Below are positions 25,042 to 32,813 of a stretch of 64,000 nucleotides of DNA, piece by piece. Both the position numbers and the translations under genes were made by a program. The notes under the pieces are model-generated. The model had not been told where the DNA came from. It did not search any database and saw only the letters and a program-made list of their open reading frames with translations. Source of the DNA: Bacteroidetes bacterium SCGC AAA795-G10 (lineage in GTDB: Bacteria > Bacteroidota > Bacteroidia > Flavobacteriales > Flavobacteriaceae); NCBI GenBank assembly GCA_003130815.1, contig QFDA01000001.1, positions 448,131-512,130 on the forward strand, read 5' to 3'. Every line of letters begins with the position of its first letter. The stretch's first letter is position 1.

Positions 25042-26213
25042 TAAAAAAGATTTTGAAATCCTTCAGGTTTAATTATGGTATTGAACACAAATCTCTGTTC
25101 TTCATTTTTAAGGCCAGGATAAATAGGTATGCTGATAGCTTCAGAGTAATATTTCTCAGAGTTAAAAAATTCATTATAATCGAAATTAAATTTCTTATAA
25201 AACGGTTGTCTGTAAATTGGAATATAATGAATATTTACTCCTACTCCGTTATCTTTAAGTTTTTTAAATATTTCATTTCTTGAAAATTTATTTCCCTTAT
25301 TCGGTATTCTGATTATGTATAGGTGGAATGAAGAATAGTTATGTTTTAATACTTTTGGTGTAATTACATCAACATTTTTAAACAATTCATCATAATACTT
25401 TGCAATTTCATTTCGTTTTTTGACAAATTGGTTTATTTTTTTTAACTGGCTTATTCCTAATGCACTCATCAGATCATTTAGCCTAAAATTAAATCCTAGA
25501 TCTAATTGTTCATAATACCATGACCCGTCTGGTTTCTTAGTCATTTCCTTTTCATGACGTGTAACACCATGGCTCCTGTATCTACATAATTTATTGTAAA
25601 TTTCATGTGAATTTGTTGTACAAATTCCACCCTCACAAGTAGTTATGATTTTTACAGGATGGAAACTAAAAACAGTAATATCACTGTATTTACAGCTTCC
25701 CACTTTCTGATCATGATATTTTGCACCAATGGCATGAGATGCATCTTCAATTATAAAAAAACCATACTTTTTTGAAAGTTTAAAAATCTCTTTCATATCA
25801 GAACTTTGACCTGAAAGGTGAACAGGTATTAATACTTTTGGTAATCTCCCGATCTTTTCAGCTTGACGAAGTTTTTCCTCTAATTTAATTGGAGATATAT
25901 TGTACGATTCTAAATCAATATCCACAAAATCAATATTTGCATCACAATGTAAAGCACAATTAGATGAAGCAACAAACGAAATTGGTGAGGTCCAAACCCA
26001 GTCTCCTTTTTTTACCCCAAGAGCAAGACATGATATGTGGAGGGCACTACTTGCAGAATTAACAGCGCAAGAATATTTTGATCCACAATAGTTTGAAATT
26101 GCTATTTCGAATTCAGGAGTAACAGGACCTTGTGTCAAAAAATCAGAATTAAGAACTTCTACAACAGCTTTAATGTCTGACTTATCTATATTTTGTTTAC
26201 CGTATGGTATCAT
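25041..26213 (-). CDS. pseC: PseC-type DegT/DnrJ/EryC1 aminotransferase
   Basis: A 390-residue sugar aminotransferase of the DegT/DnrJ/EryC1/StrS family. IPYGKQNIDKSDIKAVVEVL and LTQGPVTPEFE are PseC-like openings, and the PLP Lys lies in FSFHPVKIITTCEGG near residue 189. LDLGFNFRLNDLMSALG and the C-terminal ISIPIYPGL complete the family pattern. It should aminate the 4-keto carbon of a UDP-4-keto-6-deoxy amino sugar. The PseB dehydratase that makes this substrate is not encoded in the window. The gene overlaps the RmlD-like gene by four bases. Confidence 0.88.
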   Translation of the reverse strand: MIPYGKQNIDKSDIKAVVEVLNSDFLTQGPVTPEFEIAISNYCGSKYSCAVNSASSALHISCLALGVKKGDWVWTSPISFVASSNCALHCDANIDFVDIDLESYNISPIKLEEKLRQAEKIGRLPKVLIPVHLSGQSSDMKEIFKLSKKYGFFIIEDASHAIGAKYHDQKVGSCKYSDITVFSFHPVKIITTCEGGICTTNSHEIYNKLCRYRSHGVTRHEKEMTKKPDGSWYYEQLDLGFNFRLNDLMSALGISQLKKINQFVKKRNEIAKYYDELFKNVDVITPKVLKHNYSSFHLYIIRIPNKGNKFSRNEIFKKLKDNGVGVNIHYIPIYRQPFYKKFNFDYNEFFNSEKYYSEAISIPIYPGLKNEEQRFVFNTIIKPEGFQNLF

Positions 26214-27085
26214 CTATTAATTTTTAAATAGCTTATTTGTTTTTCTATTGGCATTATTTTAATCCCTGTAGTTTTAACTACTTTCTTGTTTGATAAACTC
26301 ATATCCAAAGGCCTTTTTACAAGGTCTTTTCTTCTAACTAATTTGTCTCTTATTATCAAATTCTTTGCAAATTTAAAATTCTTTGCAATCATTATTCCAA
26401 AATCATATTTTGAAATTCTCTCGTTACTTGATACATTAAAAATTCCAGAACTATTACCCTCTATCAATTTCAATACTACTTTTGAAAGTTCGTTTATTAT
26501 GATAGGCGTGTAGTAAACATCCGAAAAAAGCTTTATTCTTCTGCCATCTTTTAATGATTTTATAATTGTATCTGAAAATGAATTTTTATAATCTGGGCCA
26601 TTACCAAAAAAATTTGTCCTTATAACTAATGATTTAGGGTTTGCATTTAAAACAGAAACTTCACCTTTTTCTTTGGTAGATGCATAAATATTTAAAGGAT
26701 TAGTAACATGGTTTTCTTCGTATAAAAATTTTTCCCCATCAAACAAATGATCTGTAGAAATATGAACAAAGGATATATTAAGTTGATTACTTACTCTAGC
26801 TATCTGACTTGGTAAAAAAGTATTAAGCTCATATGCCATAATTTTGTTTTTTTCACATTCCTCTACTGAAGTTAACCCTGAACAATTGATAATAGTATCA
26901 ATTTTTCTAGATATTAAAATTTCCTTGAGTCTTTTTGAATTATTACTAATTCTAAGAGAATGTGTGCCCGTTCCTTCAACCCATTTTTTATTTAATCCTA
27001 AATATATTTTATATCTACTTTTTAACTCATTTACCCACATGAAGGATAAAAGACTTGCACCTCCATAAAAAAGAATATTTTTCAT
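26210..27085 (-). CDS. RmlD-like NDP-sugar reductase
   Basis: A 291-residue extended SDR related to dTDP-4-dehydrorhamnose reductase. A short Gly-rich loop FYGGAS lies at the N-terminus. The catalytic residues are S110-T111 (VHISTDHLFDG) and Y134-x3-K138 (IYASTKEK), and INCSGLTSVEECE is the usual RmlD segment. It should reduce an NDP-4-keto sugar. No RmlA/B/C genes are nearby, so dTDP-rhamnose is not supported, and a UDP- or CMP-linked keto sugar is equally possible. It starts four bases inside the end of the UDP-sugar dehydrogenase gene. Confidence 0.85.
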   Translation of the reverse strand: MKNILFYGGASLLSFMWVNELKSRYKIYLGLNKKWVEGTGTHSLRISNNSKRLKEILISRKIDTIINCSGLTSVEECEKNKIMAYELNTFLPSQIARVSNQLNISFVHISTDHLFDGEKFLYEENHVTNPLNIYASTKEKGEVSVLNANPKSLVIRTNFFGNGPDYKNSFSDTIIKSLKDGRRIKLFSDVYYTPIIINELSKVVLKLIEGNSSGIFNVSSNERISKYDFGIMIAKNFKFAKNLIIRDKLVRRKDLVKRPLDMSLSNKKVVKTTGIKIMPIEKQISYLKINR

Positions 27086-28440
27086 AAAGAATAGTATTCA
27101 TAATTTTTGTTAGGAACTTTTAAAAGTAAGTTCCTTCCATCAAATACTACTTTACCCTTAAAATCAATCTCTTTAAACTCATCCCATTCTGTCAAAATAA
27201 CACAAACATCATAAGATTTGATATCAAATTTTTGGTTTCCAAGTACTGAAATGTCTGTCACTATTTTTTTGAAATTTTTACTTTTTTTCCAATATGTTTT
27301 AATGTCATTTATAACTTTATCTTTTTCAACTAAGGGATCATAAATTGATAAACTAGCATTTGCTAAGTATAATTGCTCTGCTACATATATAGATGGGGAC
27401 TCCCTCGAATCGTTTGTGTTTGCTTTAAATGCCCATCCCAAAATAATAATTTCAATTTTTGATAAGTCATTTGAGAATTTATTTACTATTCTAGATGCAA
27501 AATCTTTTATTTTATGATCATTAATAAGGACTACTTGATTCCAATATTCTGCAACTTCGTAAAGACCATAATATTGACATAAATAAACTAAATTTAAAAT
27601 ATCTTTTTTGAAACAACTGCCTCCAAATCCAACTGATGGCTCCAAAAAATGGGGGCCTATCCTATGATCAAGGCCAATTGCCTTTGAAAGTTCATTAATT
27701 TTTGCCCCTGTTTTTTGACATAGTGATGATAAGCTATTTATTGAAGATATTCTTTGGGCTAACATGGCATTTGAAGCAAGTTTTGAAAGTTCAGAAGACC
27801 ATATATTAGTTGTTAAAATTTTCCCTTTAGGCACCCATCTTGTATAAATTTCAACAAGAGCCTTAATTGCTTTTCGTCCTTTAGGAGTTGGATCTCCACC
27901 TATCAATATTCTATCGGATTTAAATAAATCTTGAATTGCGGTCCCCTCTGCTAAAAATTCAGGATTAGAAAGAATTTCAAAATGAACATGGCTGTTTTCT
28001 TTAATAAGAATTTCTTTAATTTTTTCAGCTGTACGAACTGGTAGTGTTGATTTTTCGACAATTATTTTATTATTGTTTGAATACTTGGCTATATCTAAAG
28101 CACAAGATTCTACATTTTTTAAATCGGCAGCCATTCCTGCACCTTTTCCAGATGTTCTTGTGGGTGTGTTGACTGCTACAAATATCATTTGTGCCTGTTG
28201 TATGGAGTCTTTGATATTGTTTGAAAAAAATAAATTTCTACCTCTTACTTTTTTTACTATTTCAGATAGTCCTGGTTCATAAACTGGTAGTTTATCAATA
28301 GGACCATTCCAAGCTTTAATTTTTTCAGGACTAGAATCAACAACTGTGATTTTTATTTCTGGACATTTAAATGCGATAACAGACATTGTTGGTCCTCCAA
28401 CATATCCTGCTCCTATACAACAAATATTTTTTATCCTCAT
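27082..28440 (-). CDS. ugd: UDP-glucose 6-dehydrogenase
   Basis: A 452-residue UDP-glucose/GDP-mannose dehydrogenase family protein that oxidises a sugar C6 alcohol to the acid with two NAD+. CCIGAGYVGGPTMS is the N-terminal Rossmann loop, FVAVNTPT and EKSTLPVRTAEKI are family blocks, and VGFGGSCFKKDILNL carries the catalytic Cys near residue 270. The wording (PEIKITVVDSSPEKI, long N-terminal insert) resembles the eukaryote-type UGDH found in several bacteria, so UDP-glucose is the likely substrate and UDP-glucuronic acid the product. The uronic acid could serve the asparagine-synthetase-like protein or a transferase. Confidence 0.9.
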   Translation of the reverse strand: MRIKNICCIGAGYVGGPTMSVIAFKCPEIKITVVDSSPEKIKAWNGPIDKLPVYEPGLSEIVKKVRGRNLFFSNNIKDSIQQAQMIFVAVNTPTRTSGKGAGMAADLKNVESCALDIAKYSNNNKIIVEKSTLPVRTAEKIKEILIKENSHVHFEILSNPEFLAEGTAIQDLFKSDRILIGGDPTPKGRKAIKALVEIYTRWVPKGKILTTNIWSSELSKLASNAMLAQRISSINSLSSLCQKTGAKINELSKAIGLDHRIGPHFLEPSVGFGGSCFKKDILNLVYLCQYYGLYEVAEYWNQVVLINDHKIKDFASRIVNKFSNDLSKIEIIILGWAFKANTNDSRESPSIYVAEQLYLANASLSIYDPLVEKDKVINDIKTYWKKSKNFKKIVTDISVLGNQKFDIKSYDVCVILTEWDEFKEIDFKGKVVFDGRNLLLKVPNKNYEYYSL

Positions 28441-28441
28441 A

Positions 28442-28864
28442 TCAATTTTTAAGAAGCCATGAAGAAGATTGGATTTTATCTCCTAAACCATCTATTAAAC
28501 CAATATTTAATTCTTTACAAATTTTAACTTCTGAAATACTTTTATTGCTTTGATCTCCTCCATTTGCAAAATAAAGGTCATACTTTGATCCTAAATTAGT
28601 ATGTATTTTCTGTAGGCTCATTTTTACAGTTGGATCTTTGTCTATAGATAAATAAACCTTATCAGTTATTGAAAGCTCATTTATAATTAAGGTTCTCTCA
28701 TCTTCATCCATAAATTGTTTTGACCCCTTTAGCTCTCTTTGTAAATCATTATTTACAATTACAATAAGTTCATCACCAAATTTTTTAGCATTTTTAAAAA
28801 GCTCAATATGTCCTTTATGAAGAGGATTAAAATATCCTGAAACAATTATCCCTTTTAATTTCAT
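28442..28864 (-). CDS. TagD/RfaE-like cytidylyltransferase
   Basis: A 140-residue nucleotidyltransferase of the HxGH superfamily (glycerol-3-phosphate cytidylyltransferase TagD, RfaE C-domain). The nucleotide motif HKGH is in GYFNPLHKGHIEL near residue 18, ANGGDQSNKSI is the sugar-phosphate region, and IQSSSWLL is the counterpart of the ISSTxI motif. The length matches TagD. It could make CDP-glycerol or an ADP/CDP-sugar. A GT-B protein that may use CDP-glycerol lies at 1735-3231, which is suggestive only. The start overlaps the cupin gene stop by one base. Confidence 0.85.
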   Translation of the reverse strand: MKLKGIIVSGYFNPLHKGHIELFKNAKKFGDELIVIVNNDLQRELKGSKQFMDEDERTLIINELSITDKVYLSIDKDPTVKMSLQKIHTNLGSKYDLYFANGGDQSNKSISEVKICKELNIGLIDGLGDKIQSSSWLLKN

Positions 28865-29214
28865 TAAATTCTATTATAATCGTCATCAATTCTAACAATA
28901 TCGTCTTCACCGAAATATGATCCTAACTGGACTTCAATAAAAACAACTTTTTTTTGTTTTTCATTTTGGATTCGATGTTTTGCTCTTTTTGGAATTAATA
29001 TTGTATCTCCTGTTTTGTATTCTTTTACCTTTCCTTCAACGGTTACAATTGCTTCACCTTCCACTATTGTCCAAACCTCTGATCTTCTATTGTGATATTG
29101 ATAAGATAATCTCTCACCAGAATCAACTTCAATTCTTTTCAGTTTATAGTTTGGCTCATCATGAATTACAAAAAACCGTCCCCATGGTCTTTCTACTTTT
29201 TCTATTGACTTCAT
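28864..29214 (-). CDS. Mannose-6-phosphate isomerase type II-like cupin
   Basis: A 116-residue single cupin domain matching the isomerase end of bifunctional ManC/AlgA proteins. The start VERPWGRFFVIHDEPNYKLKRIEV, the metal ligands in SYQYHNRRSEVWTIVEG, and GDTILIPKRAKHRIQN are all conserved. It should interconvert fructose-6-phosphate and mannose-6-phosphate or a related sugar. The nucleotidyltransferase half is absent here, so it is a stand-alone domain. It overlaps the regulator gene by four bases, making it the first metabolic gene of the operon. Confidence 0.88.
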   Translation of the reverse strand: MKSIEKVERPWGRFFVIHDEPNYKLKRIEVDSGERLSYQYHNRRSEVWTIVEGEAIVTVEGKVKEYKTGDTILIPKRAKHRIQNEKQKKVVFIEVQLGSYFGEDDIVRIDDDYNRI

Positions 29215-29729
29215 TTTACTTTTGAATTAAATAGTACTATGTGATCTCTATTTGATATAAATTTTGAAGCTAAATAAAATCCAACTTTTCTTCCAATTAA
29301 TTTTTCGATTTTATCCTCTAGCTGAGCTATGTAATTCATGTTAAGGTCTTGACCTATCAAAAAGATCTCTATAAATCCGGAGTCTATACCCTTGGCATAA
29401 TCACCAACCAAAATTATCTGATTTACTTCACCCATACGATCTAAAACAGTATCAACTATGTCTTCAAGTCCAAGATGTTTTAATACAACTTTTCTTAAGA
29501 CATCATATAAAGGATGTTTAATATTAGCTTTGTATTCAACTTTATTATTGACCTTTATTTTATTTAAATAACCAGCACCTTGAAGATGATTAAGCTCCCT
29601 TCTTATAGCATTTGTTGATTCCCCCATTTCAATAGCAAGACCATTTAAATGACCTTTGTTGGCTTGAGAAATAAAAAATTTGATTAACAGCCTTAATCGG
29701 GTTTTTGATGTTATTAATTCTCCTAACAT
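29211..29729 (-). CDS. Winged-helix regulator with nucleotidyltransferase-like domain
   Basis: A 172-residue protein with an N-terminal ArsR-like winged helix (residues 1-70, GESTNAIRRELNHLQGAGYLNKIKV as recognition helix and wing) and a C-terminal domain resembling the MNT nucleotidyltransferase fold, with GDYAKGIDSGFIEIFLIG near residue 110. The catalytic GS and DxD motifs are replaced (GDYAKG; FIEIF), so the enzyme activity is probably lost. This architecture often follows a UpxY-like gene at the front of Bacteroidota polysaccharide loci, so it likely helps control expression. It is separated from the antiterminator gene by an 81-base structured gap. Confidence 0.85.
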   Translation of the reverse strand: MLGELITSKTRLRLLIKFFISQANKGHLNGLAIEMGESTNAIRRELNHLQGAGYLNKIKVNNKVEYKANIKHPLYDVLRKVVLKHLGLEDIVDTVLDRMGEVNQIILVGDYAKGIDSGFIEIFLIGQDLNMNYIAQLEDKIEKLIGRKVGFYLASKFISNRDHIVLFNSKVK

Positions 29730-29748
29730 AATTTAATTTTGCATTTTA

Positions 29749-29765
29749 ACACGGCTCCGCCATGT
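29749..29765 (-). promoter_or_regulatory. ops-like hairpin in the operon leader
   Basis: Read on the minus strand, ACATGGC-GGA-GCCGTGT forms a 7-bp stem (one G-T pair) with a 3-base loop. It contains GGCGGAGCCGTG (29750-29761), which matches the enterobacterial ops sequence GGCGGTAGCGTG at nine of twelve positions. It lies about 20 bases upstream of the regulator start and downstream of the UpxY-like gene. This is where an RfaH-type factor would be loaded onto RNA polymerase. A second small hairpin (29767-29778) precedes it. Function is inferred, and no T-run follows, so it is not a normal terminator. Confidence 0.45.
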
Positions 29766-29810
29766 CTGTCACACGACAAACGGTGAAATGAGGTTATTAT
29801 CGGAATTTAA

Positions 29811-30281
29811 TTAAGCCTTATTTTTCTTAAGCGTTATTAAGACACCTAGAGTATTTAAAGCCAATTTAATGTTGCTTTTATCCAAACTAACTACTTCTCC
29901 TGTTATCCCTTTGAATGGCCCTGATTTGATTTTATAATTAGAATTTAATTCAATTTTTTCCATGGTAAAATCATCATAAAATTGATTTAGATGATTTCGC
30001 ATTTCAGTAATCTCAATAGGGCGGATTTTTGCTGGTTTGCCAAGCCAGTAAACATATCTTAAAACTCCGTTAACTGTAAAAACCTTTTCTCTATTTAAGG
30101 AATTAACTCTTGTAAACACATAGTTAGGTAACAAAACTTTTTCAACTTTTTTTCTTCTGTCTGAATATTGCTTATATGTTTTAAATGTTGGGCAAAAAGC
30201 CTCAATATTTTTGTCCAAAAGGCTTGTGACTACCTTTTTTTCAAAATTTGATTTAGTATATAAAGCGAACCAGTTATCCAT
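29811..30281 (-). CDS. UpxY/RfaH-like transcription antiterminator (NusG family)
   Basis: A 156-residue NusG paralogue from the ATG at 30281 (MDNWFALYTKS); an earlier in-frame start at 30311 lies inside the leader hairpin and is unlikely. The N-terminal NGN domain is clear (WFALYTKSNFEKKVVTSL, FCPTFKTYKQYSDRRKKVEK, LLPNYVFTRV), and the C-terminal KOW motif is IKSGPFKGITGEVVSLD. Family members in Bacteroidota are locus-specific elongation factors that prevent early termination in the long capsule operon they head. About 30 same-strand genes follow. It has its own promoter at 30365-30394 and a strong hairpin in its leader. Confidence 0.92.
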   Translation of the reverse strand: MDNWFALYTKSNFEKKVVTSLLDKNIEAFCPTFKTYKQYSDRRKKVEKVLLPNYVFTRVNSLNREKVFTVNGVLRYVYWLGKPAKIRPIEITEMRNHLNQFYDDFTMEKIELNSNYKIKSGPFKGITGEVVSLDKSNIKLALNTLGVLITLKKNKA

Positions 30282-30300
30282 TATACTTATTATGTGATGA

Positions 30301-30330
30301 TTAAGCTGCAAAATAATTTTTGCAGCTTAA
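30301..30330 (-). promoter_or_regulatory. Perfect 13-bp hairpin in the UpxY leader
   Basis: TTAAGCTGCAAAA pairs perfectly with TTTTGCAGCTTAA around a 4-base TAAT or ATTA loop. It sits 20 bases upstream of the UpxY-like ATG, inside the leader predicted from the promoter at 30365-30394. There is no T-run after it on the minus strand, so simple intrinsic termination is not supported. A pausing, antitermination loading or RNA-stability role is possible, or it may end transcripts coming from the ligase genes. It is the strongest hairpin in this part of the window. Confidence 0.65.
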
Positions 30331-30364
30331 TTTGTAAATTTTAAAAAGGTTTAATATCAAGTAA

Positions 30365-30394
30365 CAAATGTACTTGTTTTTTTATAAATAACAA
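30365..30394 (-). promoter_or_regulatory. Bacteroidota-type promoter for the glycan operon
   Basis: On the minus strand TTG (30394-30392), a 19-base spacer and TACATTTG (30372-30365) match the Bacteroidota -33 and -7 (TAnnTTTG) elements with good spacing. The start point would be near 30358, leaving a leader of about 78 bases before the UpxY-like ATG at 30281 with the 13-bp hairpin inside. The surrounding 30312-30472 gap contains no open frame of note. This promoter probably drives the whole minus-strand locus to beyond position 1. Confidence 0.65.
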
Positions 30395-30472
30395 TAATAA
30401 AAACAAATAATTTTTTTGCTATGTTTTATATTATTTAAGCATTTTCTAACTAGAAATAATTACCTTTTGATT

Positions 30473-32803
30473 CTAAAGACCCTGACTACAATACTTTTCG
30501 ATTAGAGAATCTGATTGAGAAAATCCGGATTTAGTGGATATGTCTAATAAATGACAAGCGCCAATCGGATCACCCATTCTTATGAAAATTAATGCTTTTA
30601 TATATTCACATTTCCCATTTAATGGATTTAAGTCATTAATTACTTTATCGATATAATCTAAAGCTTTATTTAAGTTACCTGTCATATAAAATGAAGTAGC
30701 TGCATTTTCATAATAAGCATAATCAAGGGGGTTAATTTTTATCGCATTTTCAAATTCAACAGCTGCATTCTCATAGTCCAAATTGTTAAAATACTCTAAC
30801 CCTTTATTTGAAAAATTTCTAGCCTCAATAATTTTATCTTCTCCAAGGTATATTTGTCTATATAAGGCTTCAAACTCCTGATCTCCTTGAAAAGTTTTTC
30901 TTGCAATATCAGCTTTTTCAATTAAAGAGTCATCTCCAGGAAGATATAAACTACTAGCAATGATTAAATAATTTTTCCAGTTATTTACTTTATTATTCAA
31001 GATCAAAGTTTCAAATGCTTCATCCAATGCTTGTTTGTCCCTTGTCTTACTTATGAGATTAAGATAAGTCGATGAATGAAGATCATTATTTGGAAGTCCA
31101 TAAAAGGCTTTTTTAGCATAATATTTTGCACTGTCTAATTTGCCAAGTTCTTGGTAAATTTGACTTTTTAGTATTTCACTATAAAATAAATACGGATTGG
31201 CTTTTATGCCCTCATCTATAAGTTCAATTGCCTTTCTATATTTTTTAGCTTTAAAATAATATCTAGCTTTTATGGATTTAATTGGTATTGTCGTAACTGT
31301 AATGTTAGGTATGCTAGGGACGATATTTTCTAATTGGTTTATTGGAAGATTGTATTGATTAGAATTAAAATCTTGAAGTAAAAACATTTGTCCTTTTAAT
31401 GACTTGTATACAAGATTAGTTACATATGCACTTGGTACAATAATTAATATTCCAAGAATTAAAAATATCTTATTTAATTTAACTTTTGATGATTTAGGCT
31501 TTACAAGAATTTCTTTATGTTTTTGATTGTAAACTGTGATTAGAGCCAAAACGCAACTCCAAACCACTAGTACTTGAGGTCTAGCTATAGGAAAATTTAA
31601 ATTTGCATCAACTGAGTATACGCCTAATGACAATAAAATTAAAAAGATGAAAATCTTCTCTTTTTCTGATAATTTTGAATTTCTAATGATGTTGTAAGAA
31701 AAATAAATTGCTAAAAGAAAAATAGATAAATACAACGTAAAGCCAATAATACCTAGTTCAGCACCTAACTGAATAAAATCACTATGAGCGTGATACGGCA
31801 CAACATAACCAAGAATATCATTTGCATCATATTCAATTGATTTTAATTTCCAATTCCCCAAACCTACACCAAAGATTGGATTAGATGAAAGGTGTGTTAA
31901 AACATGCTCATAGTATCTGAGCCTCTGATTTACAGAACCATCATTTGTACTTAATGAAATTGTAGCTGCCCTTGATATTGCGTCAGCTCCTCTAGAAGAA
32001 AGATAAACTTGATTGATAAAAATAGCCAACAACATTGGTACTAAAAAAAATAAATTCCTTAATAGATGTAGATATCTTTTATCGTTTATGTAAAGTGATA
32101 GATTCATCACTACAAAACCAATAAAAATAAAAATTATCCCTACAAAAGACGCTCTAGATTGTATCATTGATAAACACAACAAAGCCAAAAAAATCAATAT
32201 TGTAAGCATTATTTTGTATAATTTTTTACTGATTGTTTGAATTAAATAAAGTAAGAACGGAATTTTTATGGCAATTGAAAATGCAGTTATATTTCTATTT
32301 GCAGTAACCCCTTTTAATTCTCCTGATGAAATTGTTCCTGTTAGGTTAATCATTGACTGAGCTTCAATAATCACAGCATAAACCTCTATTCCTAGAATTA
32401 TGGTAATTACCCAGCATATAAATTTGATTTTATTTTCAAAAATAAATAAGAAAATTCCCATTACGAGGTACATTAATAAAACATTTGCTTGCCTCGTAAT
32501 ATTTACAATAACTTCAGTTGGATTAATTGCATAAAAATAGGATAAGGAAGCCCATAAAATAAAAACAATATACACAATCGATATTGGTGATCTTAAGGTA
32601 GATGAAATTGAAAAAGAAAAGTATTTAATATTGTAGGCCAAATAAAGAATACTTATTCCATTTAAAATTGTCATTGAAATCCATTGTGGAGCAATTTTAT
32701 CAACTGCACTTAAATTTGGAACAAACCCTATACACAAATAACAGATAAGAATTAATCCTGAAGTAATTGACAATAAATTTAATTTTTGCAAACTTTTATT
32801 CAT
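30473..32803 (-). CDS. O-antigen ligase/polymerase-like membrane protein with TPR tail
   Basis: A 776-residue protein with about ten membrane segments in residues 1-450 and a soluble tail with tetratricopeptide repeats from about 510 to the end (for example FSNKGLEYFNNLDYENAAVEFENAIKINP-type units). The large periplasmic loop has the Wzy_C/WaaL signature GVGLGNWKLKSIEYD and PYHAHSDFIQLGAELGIIGF. It should ligate or polymerise undecaprenyl-linked glycan at the periplasmic face. It is a close paralogue of the next gene upstream (32814-35135). With no other Wzy in the locus, one of the pair may be the polymerase and the other the ligase. The TPRs may bind partners or acceptor protein. Confidence 0.85.
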   Translation of the reverse strand: MNKSLQKLNLLSITSGLILICYLCIGFVPNLSAVDKIAPQWISMTILNGISILYLAYNIKYFSFSISSTLRSPISIVYIVFILWASLSYFYAINPTEVIVNITRQANVLLMYLVMGIFLFIFENKIKFICWVITIILGIEVYAVIIEAQSMINLTGTISSGELKGVTANRNITAFSIAIKIPFLLYLIQTISKKLYKIMLTILIFLALLCLSMIQSRASFVGIIFIFIGFVVMNLSLYINDKRYLHLLRNLFFLVPMLLAIFINQVYLSSRGADAISRAATISLSTNDGSVNQRLRYYEHVLTHLSSNPIFGVGLGNWKLKSIEYDANDILGYVVPYHAHSDFIQLGAELGIIGFTLYLSIFLLAIYFSYNIIRNSKLSEKEKIFIFLILLSLGVYSVDANLNFPIARPQVLVVWSCVLALITVYNQKHKEILVKPKSSKVKLNKIFLILGILIIVPSAYVTNLVYKSLKGQMFLLQDFNSNQYNLPINQLENIVPSIPNITVTTIPIKSIKARYYFKAKKYRKAIELIDEGIKANPYLFYSEILKSQIYQELGKLDSAKYYAKKAFYGLPNNDLHSSTYLNLISKTRDKQALDEAFETLILNNKVNNWKNYLIIASSLYLPGDDSLIEKADIARKTFQGDQEFEALYRQIYLGEDKIIEARNFSNKGLEYFNNLDYENAAVEFENAIKINPLDYAYYENAATSFYMTGNLNKALDYIDKVINDLNPLNGKCEYIKALIFIRMGDPIGACHLLDISTKSGFSQSDSLIEKYCSQGL

Positions 32804-32813
32804 TTAATGAATT

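Noticed and set aside
30443-30456. TTTCTA-AC-TAGAAA hairpin after the ligase gene
   Set aside because: A short, AT-only stem with no following T-run on the minus strand; not enough for a terminator call.
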